This document shows positions 22,632 to 35,900 of a stretch of 64,000 bases of DNA, one piece after another. The notes below the pieces were generated by a model. That model saw nothing but the letters and a program-made list of their open reading frames with translations, searched no databases and was not told the DNA's origin. The stretch is taken from contig CM055605.1 of the NCBI GenBank assembly GCA_029379385.1, positions 3,569,001-3,633,000 on the forward strand, written 5' to 3'. The stretch comes from Quillaja saponaria. Lineage: Eukaryota > Streptophyta > Magnoliopsida > Fabales > Quillajaceae. A program made the position numbers and the translations under genes. Every line of letters begins with the position of its first letter. The stretch's first letter is position 1.

Positions 22632-23924
22632 TTATGAATATGAGTATACAACCCAGCTACTTCCGCCTGTTGCTTTAACTCCCCTCTCTTTCATTTCCTT
22701 TCTCATCTTCTGGGCTTCATCATGTCTCCCTAAACTAGCATAAATCCTAGCCAAAAGAACATAATTTGCAGGATTATCAGGCTCAATCTCTGACAAAGCT
22801 TTGGCGGCAATCTCTGCCAGCTCTACCTCACCATATGTCTGGCAAGCCCCCAGAAGGGCACCCCAAGCTTTAGCAGTTGCCTTCACTGGCATCTCTCTTA
22901 TAACATTGTATGCTTCATGTAATCTCCCTGCTCTGCTCAGCACATCGACTAAACATGAATAATGATCACTACTTGCTTGCAAAGCATACTCTCTATGCAT
23001 TCTAGTAAAATATTCCAATGCTTCATCAGCTAATCCAACGTGGCTACAAGCTTTTAGTACTCCAAGAAAAGTAATCCCATCAGGCTTAACTTCTGCCACT
23101 TCCATTTGTCGAAAGATTTCCAGTGCAATTCTTGCCTGCCCATGAAGTGCATAAGCTGATATTAAGCTGCTCCATGCAACCACATCTTTTTCTTTCATCC
23201 GCCAAAATACATTATGTCCATTTCTGAGGCACCCACATCGCCCATATGCCTCCACTAGACCACTACTCAGTTGGGGATGTGGGTCAATGTTATTCCTTAT
23301 AGCGTAACCATGGATCTCCTTAACCAAATTTAAAGCTGCTACACCTACAGAAGCGGGCAGCAGAGCAAGCAGAGTTATCAGACTTGGCTTCAGACCCAGC
23401 TTATGCATTCGTCTATAGAATGCTATAGCCTTTAATGACCCATCATCTGACCCTGCCAAACCTGCTATAATCGAATTAAAAGTAGATCCACCAGGCTTAA
23501 CATCCATAATTTCGAACAGCTTCAAAGCGCTGGCCACGTCATTAGAATGCGTGTAGAGTGATATCATTGCATTCCACACTACCTCATTTCTATCAGGAAT
23601 TTCATCAAACAGCTGACGTGCTAAGGAAATGGAGACGCACTTCCCGTACAAATCAACGAGAGCGCTGACAACAAATGGGTTTGATAGAAATGAGGATTTA
23701 ATAACATGAGCATGGATAGCAGTCCCAAGTCGCGAGCGGCTATTGGAAGAGCAGGACTTGAGAATAAGGGAGAACACGTGAGGGTCGAGTGACATTGCAA
23801 GTGAGGTTTGCAAGTGGTGAAAGAGTGAAAGGGCCTGATCATGGCGAGCTTGGTTGACATGAGAAGCCAATAGCTTAGTGAAAGAAAGCAGGCGCAGGAA
23901 GTTGGAAGCGTAAGAGGAGCCCAT
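22632..23924 (-). CDS. PLS-class PPR protein with E domain, organellar
   Basis: An intronless 430-residue protein. PPR units of P, L and S types alternate: DPHVFSLILKSCSS, NPFVVSALVDLYGKC, NEVVWNAMISLYTH, KPSLITLLALLPAS, DVVAWSSLISAYALHGQ and KPDGITFLGVLKACSHVGL. The C-terminus carries an E-type domain (AKAWGALLGACQTYGEVELAE through NPANYVLLARIYASLGRHDEA) and ends at GGSSWVVYSYS, with no DYW domain. Proteins of this class usually recognise C-to-U editing sites in plastid or mitochondrial transcripts and recruit a DYW deaminase. The length and layout resemble what I recall of At1g03510. The target RNA and organelle cannot be read from sequence. Confidence 0.9.
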   Translation of the reverse strand: MGSSYASNFLRLLSFTKLLASHVNQARHDQALSLFHHLQTSLAMSLDPHVFSLILKSCSSNSRSRLGTAIHAHVIKSSFLSNPFVVSALVDLYGKCVSISLARQLFDEIPDRNEVVWNAMISLYTHSNDVASALKLFEIMDVKPGGSTFNSIIAGLAGSDDGSLKAIAFYRRMHKLGLKPSLITLLALLPASVGVAALNLVKEIHGYAIRNNIDPHPQLSSGLVEAYGRCGCLRNGHNVFWRMKEKDVVAWSSLISAYALHGQARIALEIFRQMEVAEVKPDGITFLGVLKACSHVGLADEALEYFTRMHREYALQASSDHYSCLVDVLSRAGRLHEAYNVIREMPVKATAKAWGALLGACQTYGEVELAEIAAKALSEIEPDNPANYVLLARIYASLGRHDEAQKMRKEMKERGVKATGGSSWVVYSYS

Positions 23925-24429
23925 GTTTTGATTTCAGCTGTTTGTGAGTTTCGTACTCGTAAATGCTTCTACTCACAAGAACATGACTTACCACTTGGCA
24001 CTTGTGCTGGTTAGCCCTTGCCTCTTTGGGCTTACTCGACTCATGGCCATTCTCATTCTAGTAGCATTGCAGTGACAGCAAATGAATAGACTAATGGTTT
24101 ATGGTAATTTAATAGAATAGCATTTTCATCTCTTTGGTCGGACATGTTACTTGTTAGGATATTGATTCAATCAAATTAAACTTTTATGTATCTAATCGAT
24201 CAGCATACCATATTTAATTTAAATGTAGTTATAATTATTTAACTATTTAAATTTGAATCAAGTCATACATAAAACCAAGCAAGAAAGAAAACAACGTACA
24301 AATCAAACTATAAAAAAATTGAATTCAAAAGGGGTCAATTATCCGACCCAAGTGGTATGTCTATAATTGAGGCCTAAAGCCTAAAGACCTATCAAGTTCT
24401 TGTATTTGTTACTTGTTAGTTAGTCTTAT

Positions 24430-24600
24430 TGTTATTATTTCTCAAGAATATCTCTACACTAGTTGGATATAAGCCTAATCTCAATCTAGATTTGTGATTG
24501 CCCTTTCTTATAAGTGTTTTTTCTGCGGTCTCGAATCACTGACATTATAGAGATCCCTCAATAACTAAGATCGATCTTGTCTTACCACTTGAACCATGTC
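24430..24600 (-). mobile_element. tRNA-derived SINE-like element, copy 1
   Basis: On the minus strand, GGTTCAAGTGGTAAGACAAG resembles a Pol III A box, and GTGATTCGAGACC about 45 bases on resembles a B box (GTTCGANNC). The 3' body, GAGATTAGGCTTATATCC, is shared with copies at 38345-38505 and 48531-48700. Ends were placed by eye and no target duplication was fixed. Confidence 0.6.
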
Positions 24601-24954
24601 TTATGAGACTATGATTGGGTTACCATGTTCGACCGTAACTGACTTTTATAATATTAAACTTAATTATAACCAATTTTTAAAATGAATGAATAATTAATTA
24701 AAATGTCTAATGGATAAACCCTAGTGTATAACACCAAGATTTTAAATTCGTCAAATGTTTCTTAGTGAGTTTATTTAATTAAAAGTAAAGAAGATAGAAA
24801 AATTGAGTTAACTGAACAAATCATTGTAATTATGAAGATGCTAATGCATCCTTGCATTTATTCATAACAAAAGTACATTGTATATTTAAGACGATAAGAA
24901 AGAGGCTAGAGCAGTAGAGCTGCAGTTGCTCCTCAAATGTCGTCTCTCCCTAAA

Positions 24955-25610
24955 ATTCATCACATGATCAACTCCTCATCCGGTGAAATCTCTTCAACAA
25001 ATTGCAAAATAAGCAGATCCAAGTTAATTTAGAGAATTTCATGTGAATGAACAATTTTAAAAATTCGAGTCAATATAATAATATTAATAATATCCTTAAA
25101 AGATTAATTAGCATAAAAGAACATGTTAGAATACCAAAAAGAGGTTACCACCAAATGCACTTCCAATCTTGTGATGTTGTCATTTCTGTTCACATATGGG
25201 TTATCCAACAATCTTTCTACTAATGTAGCAAAATTGTTCAATTTGGCCCACTTTAGCACAAAAATGGCAATCTGGTATATTTGGTAACTTTTACTCATTG
25301 ATCCGACTATTGGAAATTTCCAATTGATACAATTATTCCTGCAACATTTAGAAACTATATGAAACCTCAAGAATTATGATATGTTCAAAAAAAAACTTAA
25401 GCATAATATGATTTAATTTATGAAATCCTATAATAAATTTATTAGTTAATATTGTAATTTTACAAAAAAAAAAAAAAATTGATTTAAAAGCAAATACAAT
25501 CTATTGTGCGAATATTGATAGGTTTACCTTCAGAAGGAATAATGATCGAAGATGTATTGACTCGATGGAGCCAGGAGGGGGAGGAGAGGAAAGGAGGGAG
25601 TCTCTCTCCT
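24955..25610 (-). pseudogene. Possible small spliced gene or relic, unidentified
   Basis: Minus-strand 25338-25147 is flanked by ATGTTGCAG and GTAACCTC and encodes NNCINWKFPIVGSMSKSYQI followed by WAKLNNFATLVERLLDNPYV, which has good coding texture. An upstream GC-rich exon-like piece near 25606-25527 begins MGGGERLPPFLSSPSW and ends TCTGAAG/GTAAAC. A downstream piece ending near 24965 reads DLLILQFVEEISPDEELIM then stop. The first junction does not keep frame with the middle exon, so this is either a broken gene or a wrong model. The family was not recognised. Confidence 0.3.
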
Positions 25611-25895
25611 CCCCCCATCCCAATTAGAATTTGTTATAACACAAGAAGCTCTGTCTTAATTTTCTTTCTCTAACAATAATAATTTGATTAGATGTGACTT
25701 AAGCAACATTTTATAGCATTGTTCATGCTATTATATTGACAGATGGTGTTTTTTGATTGGAGATAACACGTTTATACATTGCATCTTATTTGTTGACGTA
25801 GCAGTTCACTAATTAATTGACACTTTTAGATTGGACTACATACGTAGATTGTAATATAAGAATTTTTTATTTTTTTTATCCATATTTAGCGTTAT

Positions 25896-26130
25896 ACAAA
25901 CTGCGCATTTGGTTTAGAGGCAAATGGTTTTGGTTTTGTTTTTTTTTTAGCGATTACTTATATATGTTAAGACTAATTTATAAATATCTCGATTAATTAT
26001 TTTTTATATAGTATTCTACAAATGGCGCACATGGTTTTGAGACAACCGGTTTTGGTTTTTTTTTTATTTAACAATTACTTATATATATTCAGACCAATTT
26101 ACGGATGTCTAGATTAATTATCTTTATAAT
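25896..26130. repeat. Tandem duplication, period about 122 bp
   Basis: Unit 1 begins ACAAACTGCGCATTTGG at 25896 and unit 2 begins ACAAATGGCGCACATGG at 26018. Both contain GGTTTTGGTTTT, ATTACTTATATAT and GATTAATTAT in the same order. Confidence 0.75.
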
Positions 26131-26269
26131 TCAATCAAAAACCATATAGGCCATTTAAGAAATTTTTCATTAGAACTAACAAGGTGATATTGAATAATAT
26201 ATTGCTAGACAAATGGTGATTCTGAATAGAATTGAGCCAAATCCGTTGCAATATAAATATTAATGAAAT

Positions 26270-26726
26270 GATAATTAAAAAAAAAAAGATAATTAACATA
26301 CTACATTAATTAATGAAATGATAAATATTAATTTTTATTAAAAGTTGAGGTTATATAAGTCATTTAAACTTTTGGGAGCAAAAGCCAATTTTTAAAAGCA
26401 CTCTGATTTTTATAAGCCTAGAGTAAAAGCACCCCACTTTTTTTTTTATTACCAAACATAAAAATATATATATATATATATTAATTTATGCTCTTTATAA
26501 GCATAAGCACCATCTAAAAAAGCATTATCAAACCAAATCTAAGAACAGTTGTTAAGATTTGAGAAATAGAAAATTCGTATCATTTTATTAATGTAGTTAA
26601 TTGTAATTTCAGTGTTATTTAATAGATAAATTGTTAATTTTGAAAAGTTTCAATTTCTAAAAACTATATTTATTACAATTTAACTAATTTCCTAAGATTA
26701 CTTGTTAGAAAAATTCTTTATAAAAT
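26270..26726. repeat. Segmental duplication, copy A
   Basis: It starts GATAATTAAAAAAAAAAAG and ends TTCTTTATAAAAT. It is almost identical to copy B at 27568-28029 and includes GTAAAAGCACCCCAC, TAAGCATAAGCACCATC and CCAAACCAAATCTAAGAAC. Copy A alone is bracketed by 33-base direct repeats containing GAATTGAGCCAAATCCGTTG at 26226-26258 and 26732-26764. No coding capacity is seen. The internal AAAGCACC...GGTGCTT-like ends recall MITEs. Confidence 0.85.
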
Positions 26727-27567
26727 TCTTTATAGAATTGAGCCAAATCCGTTGCAATATAAATTATTATCTATGTATATTGATAGTGTCATATACGCCA
26801 CCATACAATTAAACAGCTCTTTCTGAATAAAGAAAAATTAAATGTAATGTATGTCTGAGTTTAAATCTAATTAGCATGCTTTTGTGACTGATAATTTATA
26901 CTTTTTTGAAATTTTGAAGTTCGAAGTGTAGCTAATTTCTAGTTTAAGGTGGTTTTCCACATGGTGATGTTGTAATGTACAATTATGGAAATGACAAATC
27001 GTAAGTTAACCTCTTTAACGGTTGAAATGGAGAGCAAATAGAAGCATCCATGAGAAGGGGTGTGATTGATGTACATTAAAAAATAATGAGTCATTTTTGA
27101 AGACAGTGAAAATTGATCAGGAGGTATTAGACTATTAGCATGTTAAGCATGCAAAATCGCATATTTTTATTAATCTCTTTACAATTTTTTTTAATGAGTG
27201 TCTTAAGAGCACTTATTAATGTGCAATAAATATAATTTTTTTTAAAATTAAAACTTTTAAAAAATAACAATTTATATATTTTATAATACTAAAATCATGG
27301 TTAATTACTGAAATAAATGAGAGTACAAACTTATAATTCTAGAAAAAGTTATCTAACGAATGCTTTAAGGCTTTAGTTTGATAATGCTGTAACTTTTTGA
27401 GAGGTGATGTGCCTTCATGACTCTCCTATAATTGTTTTTAAAAAGTTATAGCAGTAATAATGTTTGGTATACGAAAATTGATTTCAATAAATAGAAGCCA
27501 CAAATTAGTGTTTGGTAAATTCATTATAAAGTTGCTTCCAAGATTTAAATTGACTATAATAGATATT

Positions 27568-28029
27568 GATAATTAAAAAAAAAAAAGATAATTAACATAC
27601 TACATTAATTAATGAAATGATAAATATTAATTTTTATTAAAAGTTTAGGTTATATAAGTCATTTAAATTTTTGGGAGCAAAAGCCAGTTTTTAAAAACAC
27701 TCTGGTTTTTATAAGTCTAGAGTAAAAGCACCCCACTTTTTTTTTTTATTACCAAACATAAAAATAAAAAAAAATAAAAAAAATTTAATTTATGCTATTC
27801 ATAAGCATAAGCACCATCTAAAAAAGCATTACCAAACCAAATCTAAGAACAGTTGTTAAGATTTGAGAAATAGAAAATTCGTATCATTTTATTAATGTAG
27901 TTAATTGTAATTTCAGTGTTACTTAATAGATAAATTGTTAATTTTGAAAAGTTTCAATTTCTAAAAACTATATTTATTACAATTTAACTAATTTCCTAAG
28001 ATTACTTGTTAGAAAAATTCTTTATAAAA
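27568..28029. repeat. Segmental duplication, copy B
   Basis: The second copy of the 26270-26726 segment, about 1.3 kb downstream in the same orientation. It differs at scattered bases and in the A/T tract after CCAAACATAAAAAT, where copy A has a TA microsatellite. The GAATTGAGCC brackets are missing. Confidence 0.85.
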
Positions 28030-28175
28030 TCTTAACAAGTACTCTTAGAGCACATGTTAGAATTTTTTTATAAATAAGATTATGTCACATATGTATAAAT
28101 TTTAATTTTTATGATGTTAGCGTATGTTTGAATTTTAATGACCAGTTTCGAAATATGTTAATAGAAGTATTAGTG

Positions 28176-28540
28176 TAAATCACCAGTTAATCCACTAGTT
28201 GTTTCTCATGGTGCATTTCATGGTAAATCACCATTTACTCCCCAGATTTGTTCCTTGTAGATTTTTTATTGTAAATCGTCAGTTGTCCACCAACTTATTT
28301 CTTAGCATTCATTTACTCGTAAATCGCCAGTCTTATGCCGATTTGTGTCTATTTTGTGACAAATACAAAATTTTAACTATTTTGTGACTAATACAAAATT
28401 TTAACTATTTTGTTGTTAATACACATTTTACTTTAAATTGTTATCTTCAATTTATTTCAATTGATATATCATACATTTGATTGTAAATCGTCAGTTACTT
28501 TACTGATTATTTCTTAATACATATTTTTACCATAAACCAA
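28176..28540. repeat. Degenerate tandem array, about 50-bp period
   Basis: Units begin AAATCACCAGTTAATCC, AAATCACCATTTACTCC, AAATCGTCAGTTGTCCACC, AAATCGCCAGTCTTATG and AAATCGTCAGTTACTTTAC at irregular 48-55-base steps, later broken by AATACAAAATTTTAACTATT repeats. It looks like an old satellite fragment. Confidence 0.65.
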
Positions 28541-31244
28541 AATGCACTATGTTGATTTCTATGTTAGTCACACTTCATTTTAAAATGTTATAATTCCGTT
28601 GCCTTTTTACCTGTTAGTCTACATTAATTTTAGTCTAAATCCATAATTTTTTTTATTGTTCTTAGCAAGTGTATGGCACCATAAGGAGCCGTAAATGTTA
28701 ATAGTATGGTAGTGTTATCTAACTTTAACTTTATTAAGTTAATAACTTTCTAATTTGTGTATTATTTTATCACAAATATAAATGAAGCCCTTTTTTTTAT
28801 TAGCTTGCCAATTTGTGTTATATTTATATTATCACAAACACAAATCAAAGCGATAGTCCGTTTTGTTTACAACTTTAATTTTTCTATCTTTTAATTAACT
28901 AGCTGTATTTTTTTTCCTTAAAAAAAAAAAAAAATAAACAGGCTACAAATAAAATTTTTAAATTTAACTATTAATTTATTATTATTTTGTTTTTGGTTTT
29001 TCGGGTTTCTTGTACGGGTATTGTTGTGAGACTAATTTCTCGAATTTTGTTATAATTGAAATGACCTTTCTACCAATTATCTATTTTAAGATTTGAACTT
29101 GTGTTGAATAAATTTATTTTTATAATGAAAAGAATTGTTTCATTTTTAACATGTAAATATACTTGATCCAATTAAATTATATATACAAAAATTATTGCAA
29201 AGTTTTTGACATAAATGTCACATTAGACAATTAGATTTTTAGATTTGACACAAACAACTCATGTACATGAATCCTGCTCTATTCCACAAAAGGCCAATTA
29301 GTATTCAATTTCCTTTTTATCAATTAATACAGAGAACCAAATTTGTTAAATTTAATGATGACACGTTGAGGAAATTAAATCTTTGCCAGCAAAATTAATT
29401 AACATATCGTAAATTGGCGTCTGTCTTGTAGTGTTCCCTCCGCGACACCTCTCTTAAATTTTTTTAATTTTTTTTTTCCCCGTTTGAATGTGAATTCCAA
29501 CCTTAAATTAGATTAAATAATGTTATTTAGAAGCAAAATTTCCTACTATTAATTAATTTATTTTTCCTGAAATTAGACAGCTGGGTTCTCTTTTAAGTTT
29601 GATGGTGTTACACTTGTTGAATTTCTTATCTATGTTTTATGGAAAAACAAAAAAAAAAAAACAGAAACACTCTCTGTTTGGATTACTTGGTGTGAAAGAA
29701 AGTTGAAAAATACAGAAATTTTGCAGAAAAAGGAAAAAAAACATTACCTTTGACTTTATACTCTTTTTGGTAATGATTTTGATTACCTTAAATCTTTCAT
29801 TCAATCACTTATTGTAGAGACACATAATCAGGGCTTGCGGGGTTAAAATCCTGAGTAATTAACCAAACAGCAAAGGAGATTGAGATTTTCTTAAATACCC
29901 CAAACCCATTCCTTCATTTTCTTTCTCAATCTTTACATGGGTTCCTCAATTTTCGTGAGTGAATTACATTAGGGTTTATGGAATCTGTTGGTGGTTGAAG
30001 ATAGTTCAGAACTGATCAATTGCTACCAGGTTTGTCTGTTGGTTTGTTTAGTTACTGTTGTTAATGTATGTCGTTGAACATTCTGTGTACTGAGGTTGAG
30101 CATGTTGTGAAGGGAAGTAAAAGGTAGAAGATCCTTAATGGTATGTATATGGGTTTGTGTATTTGATTTTAGTTTATGATATCAGTTTGTTTTTTCTAAA
30201 CGATGTGGCTTTAAAATGAACCAAAATAAGAAAATGAAATTAGCTTTTCCTTATTTTTTTTCTTTTTTTGGTCAAATTAATAGTTATTTTCTTTAATGGT
30301 TTAATGGGTATGTCAAATTAATAGTTATCTTGGATACCAAAAATTCTTCTTTTATTAATTCATGAATTTTTTATTATTTCTTTACATGATCAACGGATCC
30401 AAATCTTCTCACGTTCTAGTTGGAGCAGAATTTATTCTCGAGGGAGACAAACTAAAACAAAATTTGTTTTTAAAATTTGAATATGTTCTTTTATTAGATA
30501 AACTTTGGTAGGGAATTAGTGTATCTCAGTGCAACATGGGAGGCTTCAAATTCCATGACCAACCCAATGAGGAGTCTGTATTGCCCTTTAACCCAATTCC
30601 TCCTCAAGTTATTTAAAGCCATAAATTTCTTTTTAAGCTTTGTGCAGTCTGTCGACTCTGACCCATTAAAATTTGATAGGTTGTTTCATCTACATAACCA
30701 GCATTACTACTAAAACTATATATGCATTCTATGATCCACATCATATTCTAATCAACTAAAATTTTGAATAACATGCCCCTATCTATGAAATTAGTAAATC
30801 CACTATACACAAGAGTTCTATTGGCACGAAATCTTGATGTCATCACTTACCACTGATTGAAAAATTGTATCCTGTAGTGGACAATACTTTCCTATGAAGT
30901 CGAAGATGTAATCTCTAGATGTGATTGACTACTTAGAAGGTTAAATATGTGACAGCTTATTAAGAAAATTGTGAACAAGGTAGCTTTTGAAAGGCTAGGA
31001 ATGCAAACCACCTATATCCACCAAGTTTTATTTGGAATTTGTGTTGCTCTTACCCGTTAACTGCAATAAAGAGATTATTTGAAAATTTATTACAGCTTCA
31101 TACCTTAATTACTTCATGTCTTTCTCACATTATACATTTTGGTGTCAAATTAGTTTGATCATTTTTCAGTATGTTATTTGAACGTGCATAACACATATTT
31201 ATAATCTCTCTATGCAGCTTCTTGTCATAGGTGCTAGTGTATGA

Positions 31245-32871
31245 ATGATGACTGATATAGAAAACGAACAGCCAACGGTATCGTACAGCACTTCTATATC
31301 CATTTCTGGGAGCTCTATACAGCCCTGTGGAAATGTACATAATTTAATGAAGTCAGGCCAATTGGGCATGTGGAGCGATCCTTACTGCACAATATGCAAT
31401 AACTATCAAAATACAAGAACAGAAAAGCAGGCGAATTCAAAAATTCTGAGATTGATTAATCCTAGGGTATTTTCTATCTTAAGTTAGAAGGCTTGTTATG
31501 ACATATGTGATTTATGTCACCTTTTATTCTCTGCCTGATGCCAATCTTGCATACCTCTACCCTCTCAATAGATAGCCTTGTCATAATGGATCAAGTTTGA
31601 CGGCATTTCCTGTTTCATGATTTGGATTCCACCCTAAATCAAATTTCATGTTATTATGATTTTTCATCATTGAGAAGCAATTTAAGTGTCATTATATAGT
31701 TGACTACTTGAAAAGACTTGCTGAGTCTTCTTTATGTTGACTTTATTAATTGTTGTACAGTTCCAGACTGCTCTCTATGGAGATGCTGAAGGCTCAATGA
31801 GGAGATTATTATCTTATCTATATTCATGTATTCCTGAAGTCATCAGCCCTCACGCTAAAGCTGTACAACTGTGGAACAAGTTTTTTCTTATTGCTTGCTT
31901 GGTGACAATTTTTGTAGACCCTCTGTTTTTCTTCTTACTGCTAACGAGAAAGGTACAGTTCTCTATATTTTCAAATTTTGGAATGAATCTGGAAATAGGA
32001 AGTTATTAATGTTAATGCATTATGCACTTGGATAAAACTTTTACAGGATGTTCTCACTGAATTCCCAGAATTGTAAGTGGAGACTTATGTATCACATCGT
32101 TTTTGTACTGTTACCACAGAATCCTGCATACTTTTATCTGTCTCAGATTTCGAACAGTTAGTATTTTGTAAATAGTAATATGATTAGAATCCCGAAGAAA
32201 GAGTTTAGTTTTCTTACATACAGTATCATGCACATTTTCTTCCATACTTGTGTGATTTCTCTACTCCCTGAATGCAGGATAATAAATGTATAGTTATTGA
32301 CTGGCCTATGACAACAGTAATGGTGGTTTTGCGAAGCGTAGCTGATTTGGCCTACTTCTTGCACATACTTCTTCAGGTATTTTCTTCTGCTTCTCCCACT
32401 TAAAAACACTTATTTGATTTAAACTCATAGAACCTAAGGAAGAAAATCACGCATAGCAGAAGGTTGCATGATTTCCGTATTAATGGCTTTTGACATTCCA
32501 TTGGGAAATATCAAAGCATCTTGATGAGAGGCTGAGAGCTTATCTAGATGATATCCATTCCCTCTGAAAGACATCATATTTGATTTGTGATATCTGACTA
32601 TTTCAGTCTTCATCAATGACCCACCACCCTCTATCTTGTTTAATCTTAATAGAATTATATCATTGATCAATTAGCAATCGAATCCACCATTGACAAAATG
32701 TCTGGTTTTCCCCTATTGCAGTTTAGGTTGGCTTTTGTGGCTCCTGAGTCTAAAGTGGTTGGTGCTGGAGAGGTGGTTGACCATCCAAAGAAAATTGCTC
32801 TTAATTACCTTCAAGGGTACTTTTTCCTTGACTTATTTGCTGTATTGCCACTTCCTCAAGTGAGTTTCGTT

Positions 32872-32911
<40 letters not shown>

Positions 32912-35900
32912 TACACACAGACACACACACATGGCACATGAACATGCGCACGCACTTGCATACACAAACACATAGAAGATGAGTGTACACACTTGAAAAC
33001 ATATTTGTTACTGATAGAAATGGACAGTGTTTTCCAAACGAGCATCCTACAGACGATAATGGTTTGCTTGAGAAAAAAACCATTTGAGGTTATCACTTCC
33101 ATAAGGCTATCAGACTAGACAAATAAAGGACTGGGAGTTTCAGGGTTAAGGTTTAGAGAAATTAGTTTCAGCTTACCCAGGATCAGCTGAATTTGATATG
33201 TATAAGGATAAATAGTTAATAATACATGGATTCCTAGAATATTTAGTTTCAGCTGTATAATTGATTTTTTGTTTGCTTATGGGCCAAGAGTCATCAAATC
33301 TGGTCCTTATGGCGAGTGAAATTGGTGGCATGATGTAACTTTTACCATTTTATATTCACATATGAATGCAGATGGGAAAAATGCATTTATTTTCATCATG
33401 TAGTATCTTCTGAGCTAAATATTTCTTTGTCATCCTTAACTATTTCATTATTTTGTTATAAAGCTTCCAACAAATAGTTTTCTGTTTACGGATAATTGGC
33501 TGCAGTGTGATAACACTTCTTTCTATTGATAGGCATATCTTCTGTTCTCTCGTAACCAGAAATTGCTCTCCTAAATTTTTTGCAGATCCTGATATTGATA
33601 GTCCTACCTAAATTCTTAGGATCCTCTGGAGCAAATTATGCAAAAAATACTTTACGCACTGCAGTTCTTGTTCAGTACATTCCCCGACTGTGTAGATTTC
33701 TTCCTCTGATCGTTGGTCATACTCCAGGTGGCTTCATTTTTGAGTCAGCATGGGCCAATTTTATAATTAACCTTCTCACTTTTATGTTGTCTGGCCATAT
33801 TGTTGGGTCATGCTGGTATCTCTTTGGGTTACAGGTATTGCTCATTGTCTACCTTTGTCAAGTTCATATTCTAATTTAATTTTAATGCTAATGGATTTCT
33901 TTAGTAGTAAATGGAAACTGTACTGTATTTATTTTAATTGAAAATCGCTATCGTATACATAATTTAGCTTTTCTTAACTCATTCAGTTAGAGTGCTGCAT
34001 TACCCACAAGTTTTGTTACAAACATAATTCTCTCGTACAAACTTGTTAACCTGTTCATATATTGATTTAACCGATCACATAAATTGTAGTATCTTAACGA
34101 TATATGCATGGAGGCTGGTCTTCCTAATTAACTTTCTTCTCCCTTCAACCTATTTTTCTTGCTTCAGAGGGTCAATCAATGTCTTCGAGATGCTTGTCAT
34201 AGCTCAGGATTGATGTCGTGCATGAGGTTCATAGATTGTGGGCATGGAGATGATGTTGGAAATTTTGCTTCTGATCCAACATGGAATAGCTGGAAAACCA
34301 ATCTTAATGCTACTGCTTGTTTTAAACCAGATGGATTCTCTTATGGAATCTACAATCAAGCAGTTGGCCTTACTACAATCTGTAGCATAATAACCAGATA
34401 TACATATTCATTGTTTTGGGGATTTCAGGTACTCCTTTGTTTGTTTGTTTCCTTTTTCCCTTTGTATGCAATTTGATATATTATATCCATCCATCACAGT
34501 ACTGTATTGTCCTTTGAGTTATGTCTGTGTGCGTGTGATACTTCACTGGTATCTGAATTTAATTTATATTGGTCACCCTTTTTTTAAAAATTTATAGGTT
34601 CTGGAAATACAATTTTATGAACTTGATTAATTGGATTCATAAAACATTAAGTTTGTAGACTTCTTTCTTTCTGTCTCTCTCTTTTTTTTTCTTTTTTTTT
34701 TTGGAACTGTTTCACATACTTTATAGTACTCATAATGCTTGTTTGTAGACCAAGAAATTGATTTATATTCTTATGTTGAAGACATTACATTCGGAGGATT
34801 GACAGATTTTTTACTTTGAATTTCTTTAAAAAGTGGGAATTATTTCTAACAAACAATATTGTAACATTGTGTGCAACATACATTTCTAACACAGTAAGTT
34901 TAAAATCTCTGCAAGGCTACTATAGAAGCTGTAACTACTCAGTGCAATATTTGACATGCCTTCTTTCCCCCTTTACCTTAAAGAAAAAGAAAAAAATCAG
35001 AAAGAAAAAGCAAAGTCATGCTCACTCCTTTTCTGTGAGAATTTGAATGATGGGATCATACCAATGTTGTCTTGCCTTGTGATATGTTTGTGTCTATGTG
35101 AATAATTTCTTTTTATCAACATATGTTTTGGTAATCTTCCAGAATTATCAAACAGAAAATAGAAGTTTAACTGATATTTTTTTAATTATGAAGATTGAAG
35201 ACTACATCTATTGTTTACAACTCCCACTGACAACATAGCTCTTTCGTTTGCAAAGCAAATCAGTACTCTGGCAGGAAATCAAACTCCCAGTTATTTTGTC
35301 TGGGAAGTCCTTTTTACCATGGGTATTGTTGGATTGGGCCTCTTGCTCTTTGCTCTTCTTATAGGGAATATGCAGCACTTCCTTCAGGCTCTTGGAGAGA
35401 GGTACAAAGTTTTTAAACTATTTATCATTTGACTTTTACAAAGTACCTTAATTGGGTGAGGAGATACTATAGTTAGATATTTTGGAACAATTAAGTAATT
35501 GACAACCTAAGTTAGCCATGGCCTTTGCCTGAAGCCATGCAGTGAGAAAACTTTTCTGTTTGAATTTGAATCATAACTAATCGAAGAACTCATGTTCCAT
35601 CAATTTCTTAATGGTTACTTACTTTAGGATTTTTAATATGAAAGTTGTAAATTAAGGATTTTTGTGCTGCTTGCTGTCTGCTGACCATGACCTAGTGCTA
35701 AAGTTTTCCACATTTTGGCTGTGATTTTCTTGCCTAAAGCAGAGTTTCAGCATATTTGTCTTTGCTTGAGCATTGTAGTTCTGAAGAACTTCAGATTGAC
35801 ATTAAGTCCATGATATTGAACATTGAACATTGAACACACTATTATTTTTGTCAACATTGGAATAATTTTCTTCATTCTTTCCTAATGGTAGAAAAACACT

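Larger units (their letters stand above)
23925..29900. other. Repeat-rich AT intergenic region
   Basis: Six kilobases without a confident gene. They hold the PPR promoter, a SINE-like copy (24430-24600), a doubtful small minus-strand gene or relic (24955-25610), tandem copies (25896-26130), a 450-bp segmental duplication (26270-26726 and 27568-28029), a degenerate ~50-bp array (28176-28540), and AT-rich DNA up to the CNGC 5' leader. Confidence 0.6.

Noticed and set aside
35211..35432. Start codon upstream of the CNGC pore exon
   Set aside because: The open frame reads through the intron. A good acceptor (TTTGCAAAG) and family alignment place the exon start at 35256.
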